Shown piece by piece: positions 13,707 through 14,071 of a stretch of DNA of 14,071 nucleotides. Position numbers and translations under genes: made by a program. Position 1 is the first letter of the stretch, and each line of letters begins with the position of its first letter. The DNA lies in assembly GCA_027019205.1 (NCBI GenBank), contig JALUWZ010000070.1, forward strand, positions 1 through 14,071. The letters run 5' to 3'. The DNA comes from Emcibacter sp. (lineage in GTDB: Bacteria > Pseudomonadota > Alphaproteobacteria > Sphingomonadales > Emcibacteraceae). Below the pieces are notes generated by a model. It did not search any database. It was not told the DNA's origin and was given only the letters and a program-made list of their open reading frames with translations.

Positions 13707-14071
13707 CTAATAGGCCCGGCCAGAGGCTGGTGGTCTGTTCTGACCCTTGGTCTGAATTTGGGGTGGCGACATATCAAGCATCCGGTCAAGAGGGGCCTTG
13801 GCGGCCAGTCTTTCCTGCTCGCTGATTTCAATGACCGGGGTGAGGTCACGTAGACAGTCACGCAGTTTCTCCAGTGTATTCAGGGCCATAAACGGGCATT
13901 GATTGCAGTTGCATTCACCATCAATACCCGGTGCGCCGATAAAGGTTTTTTCCGGGGATGCCTTTTCCATCTGGTGAATGATGCCGGGTTCGGTGGCGAT
14001 GATAAAGGTCTCCGCCTCACTCTCCAGCACGAATTTCAGAATTGACGAGGTCGAGCCGACATGGTCCGCAT
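13707..14071 (-). CDS. nadA: Quinolinate synthase, C-terminal part (runs off right edge)
   Basis: The minus-strand frame is open from the right edge to a TAG at 13709-13707, giving the last 120 or so codons. The visible start is ADHVGSTSSILKFVLESEAE, followed by FIIATEPGIIHQMEKASPEKTF and then GECNCNQCPFMALNTLEKLRDCL. This is the C-terminal domain of NadA. The CNCNQC cluster contains the last iron-sulfur ligand cysteine, and GSTS and TEPGIIHQM are active-site segments. NadA condenses iminoaspartate with dihydroxyacetone phosphate to quinolinate using a [4Fe-4S] cluster, feeding NadC directly. About 40 residues after the catalytic core (ISEQERLAAKAPLDRMLDMS and a polar tail) are more variable. 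The GTG at 14030 is internal and is not the start. Confidence 0.93.
   Translation of the reverse strand, partial: ADHVGSTSSILKFVLESEAETFIIATEPGIIHQMEKASPEKTFIGAPGIDGECNCNQCPFMALNTLEKLRDCLRDLTPVIEISEQERLAAKAPLDRMLDMSPPQIQTKGQNRPPASGRAY

Noticed and set aside
13706..13861. An N-terminal extension of nadC to the start at 13861
   Set aside because: The extra 52 residues are unlike NadC and would overlap the nadA coding region by about 150 bases. The ATG at 13705 gives the family length.

Overview
The window looks like chromosomal DNA of an alphaproteobacterium. The main clues are a DUF2842 protein and a DUF1134/EipA-type protein, both essentially confined to that class, and a palindromic 'CACCCCGGA..TCCGGGGT' intergenic repeat of a style common there. 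A PEP-CTERM protein behind a sigma-54 promoter narrows it to a lineage with exosortase sorting, which only some aquatic or environmental Alphaproteobacteria have. I cannot name the genus.

Layout. (1) 1-457, minus: N-terminal 152 codons of an acyl-CoA dehydrogenase that runs off the left edge. (2) 603-5307, plus: seven tightly packed genes, four of the six junctions being 4-base start/stop overlaps. They encode a Sua5-type threonylcarbamoyl-AMP synthase, a GlcD/D-2-hydroxyglutarate-dehydrogenase-like FAD enzyme, an alpha/beta hydrolase, a Nudix hydrolase, a 50-residue membrane peptide, DUF2842, and an EipA-like protein with a lipobox. (3) 5304-6845, minus: yaaA followed by a TauE/SafE-type exporter, reading convergently into the operon; yaaA has a good extended -10 promoter. 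(4) 6964-8364, plus: a MATE transporter with a TTG start. (5) 8365-8714: no intact gene, but the minus strand carries the decayed N-terminal part of an EamA/DMT transporter, and the plus strand carries a strong sigma-70 promoter for the next gene. (6) 8715-9800, plus: an Aur1/Ipt1-like PAP2 membrane protein. (7) 9801-10084: an AT-rich control region with a near-consensus sigma-54 promoter and two copies of a 19-base motif. (8) 10085-11863, plus: a 592-residue secreted PEP-CTERM protein with a histidine-rich stretch. (9) 11889-12482, minus: a secreted protein with a C-terminal peptidoglycan-binding-like segment. (10) 12483-12847: a non-coding stretch with a paired REP-like inverted repeat. (11) 12848-14071, minus: nadC and the 3' part of nadA, one base apart (de novo NAD synthesis).

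How it fits together. Most of the window is housekeeping: tRNA modification, NAD synthesis, oxidative-stress protection, transport. The accessory part is 8365-12847, where a lipid-type phosphotransferase/phosphatase, a sigma-54-driven exosortase substrate and a secreted envelope protein sit between a transporter remnant and a repeat element. I do not see a complete new system such as a defence island, prophage or biosynthetic cluster. The strongest leads are the regulation and His-rich segment of the PEP-CTERM protein, the transporter relic, and the compact Sua5-to-EipA operon with its orphan 50-residue membrane peptide.
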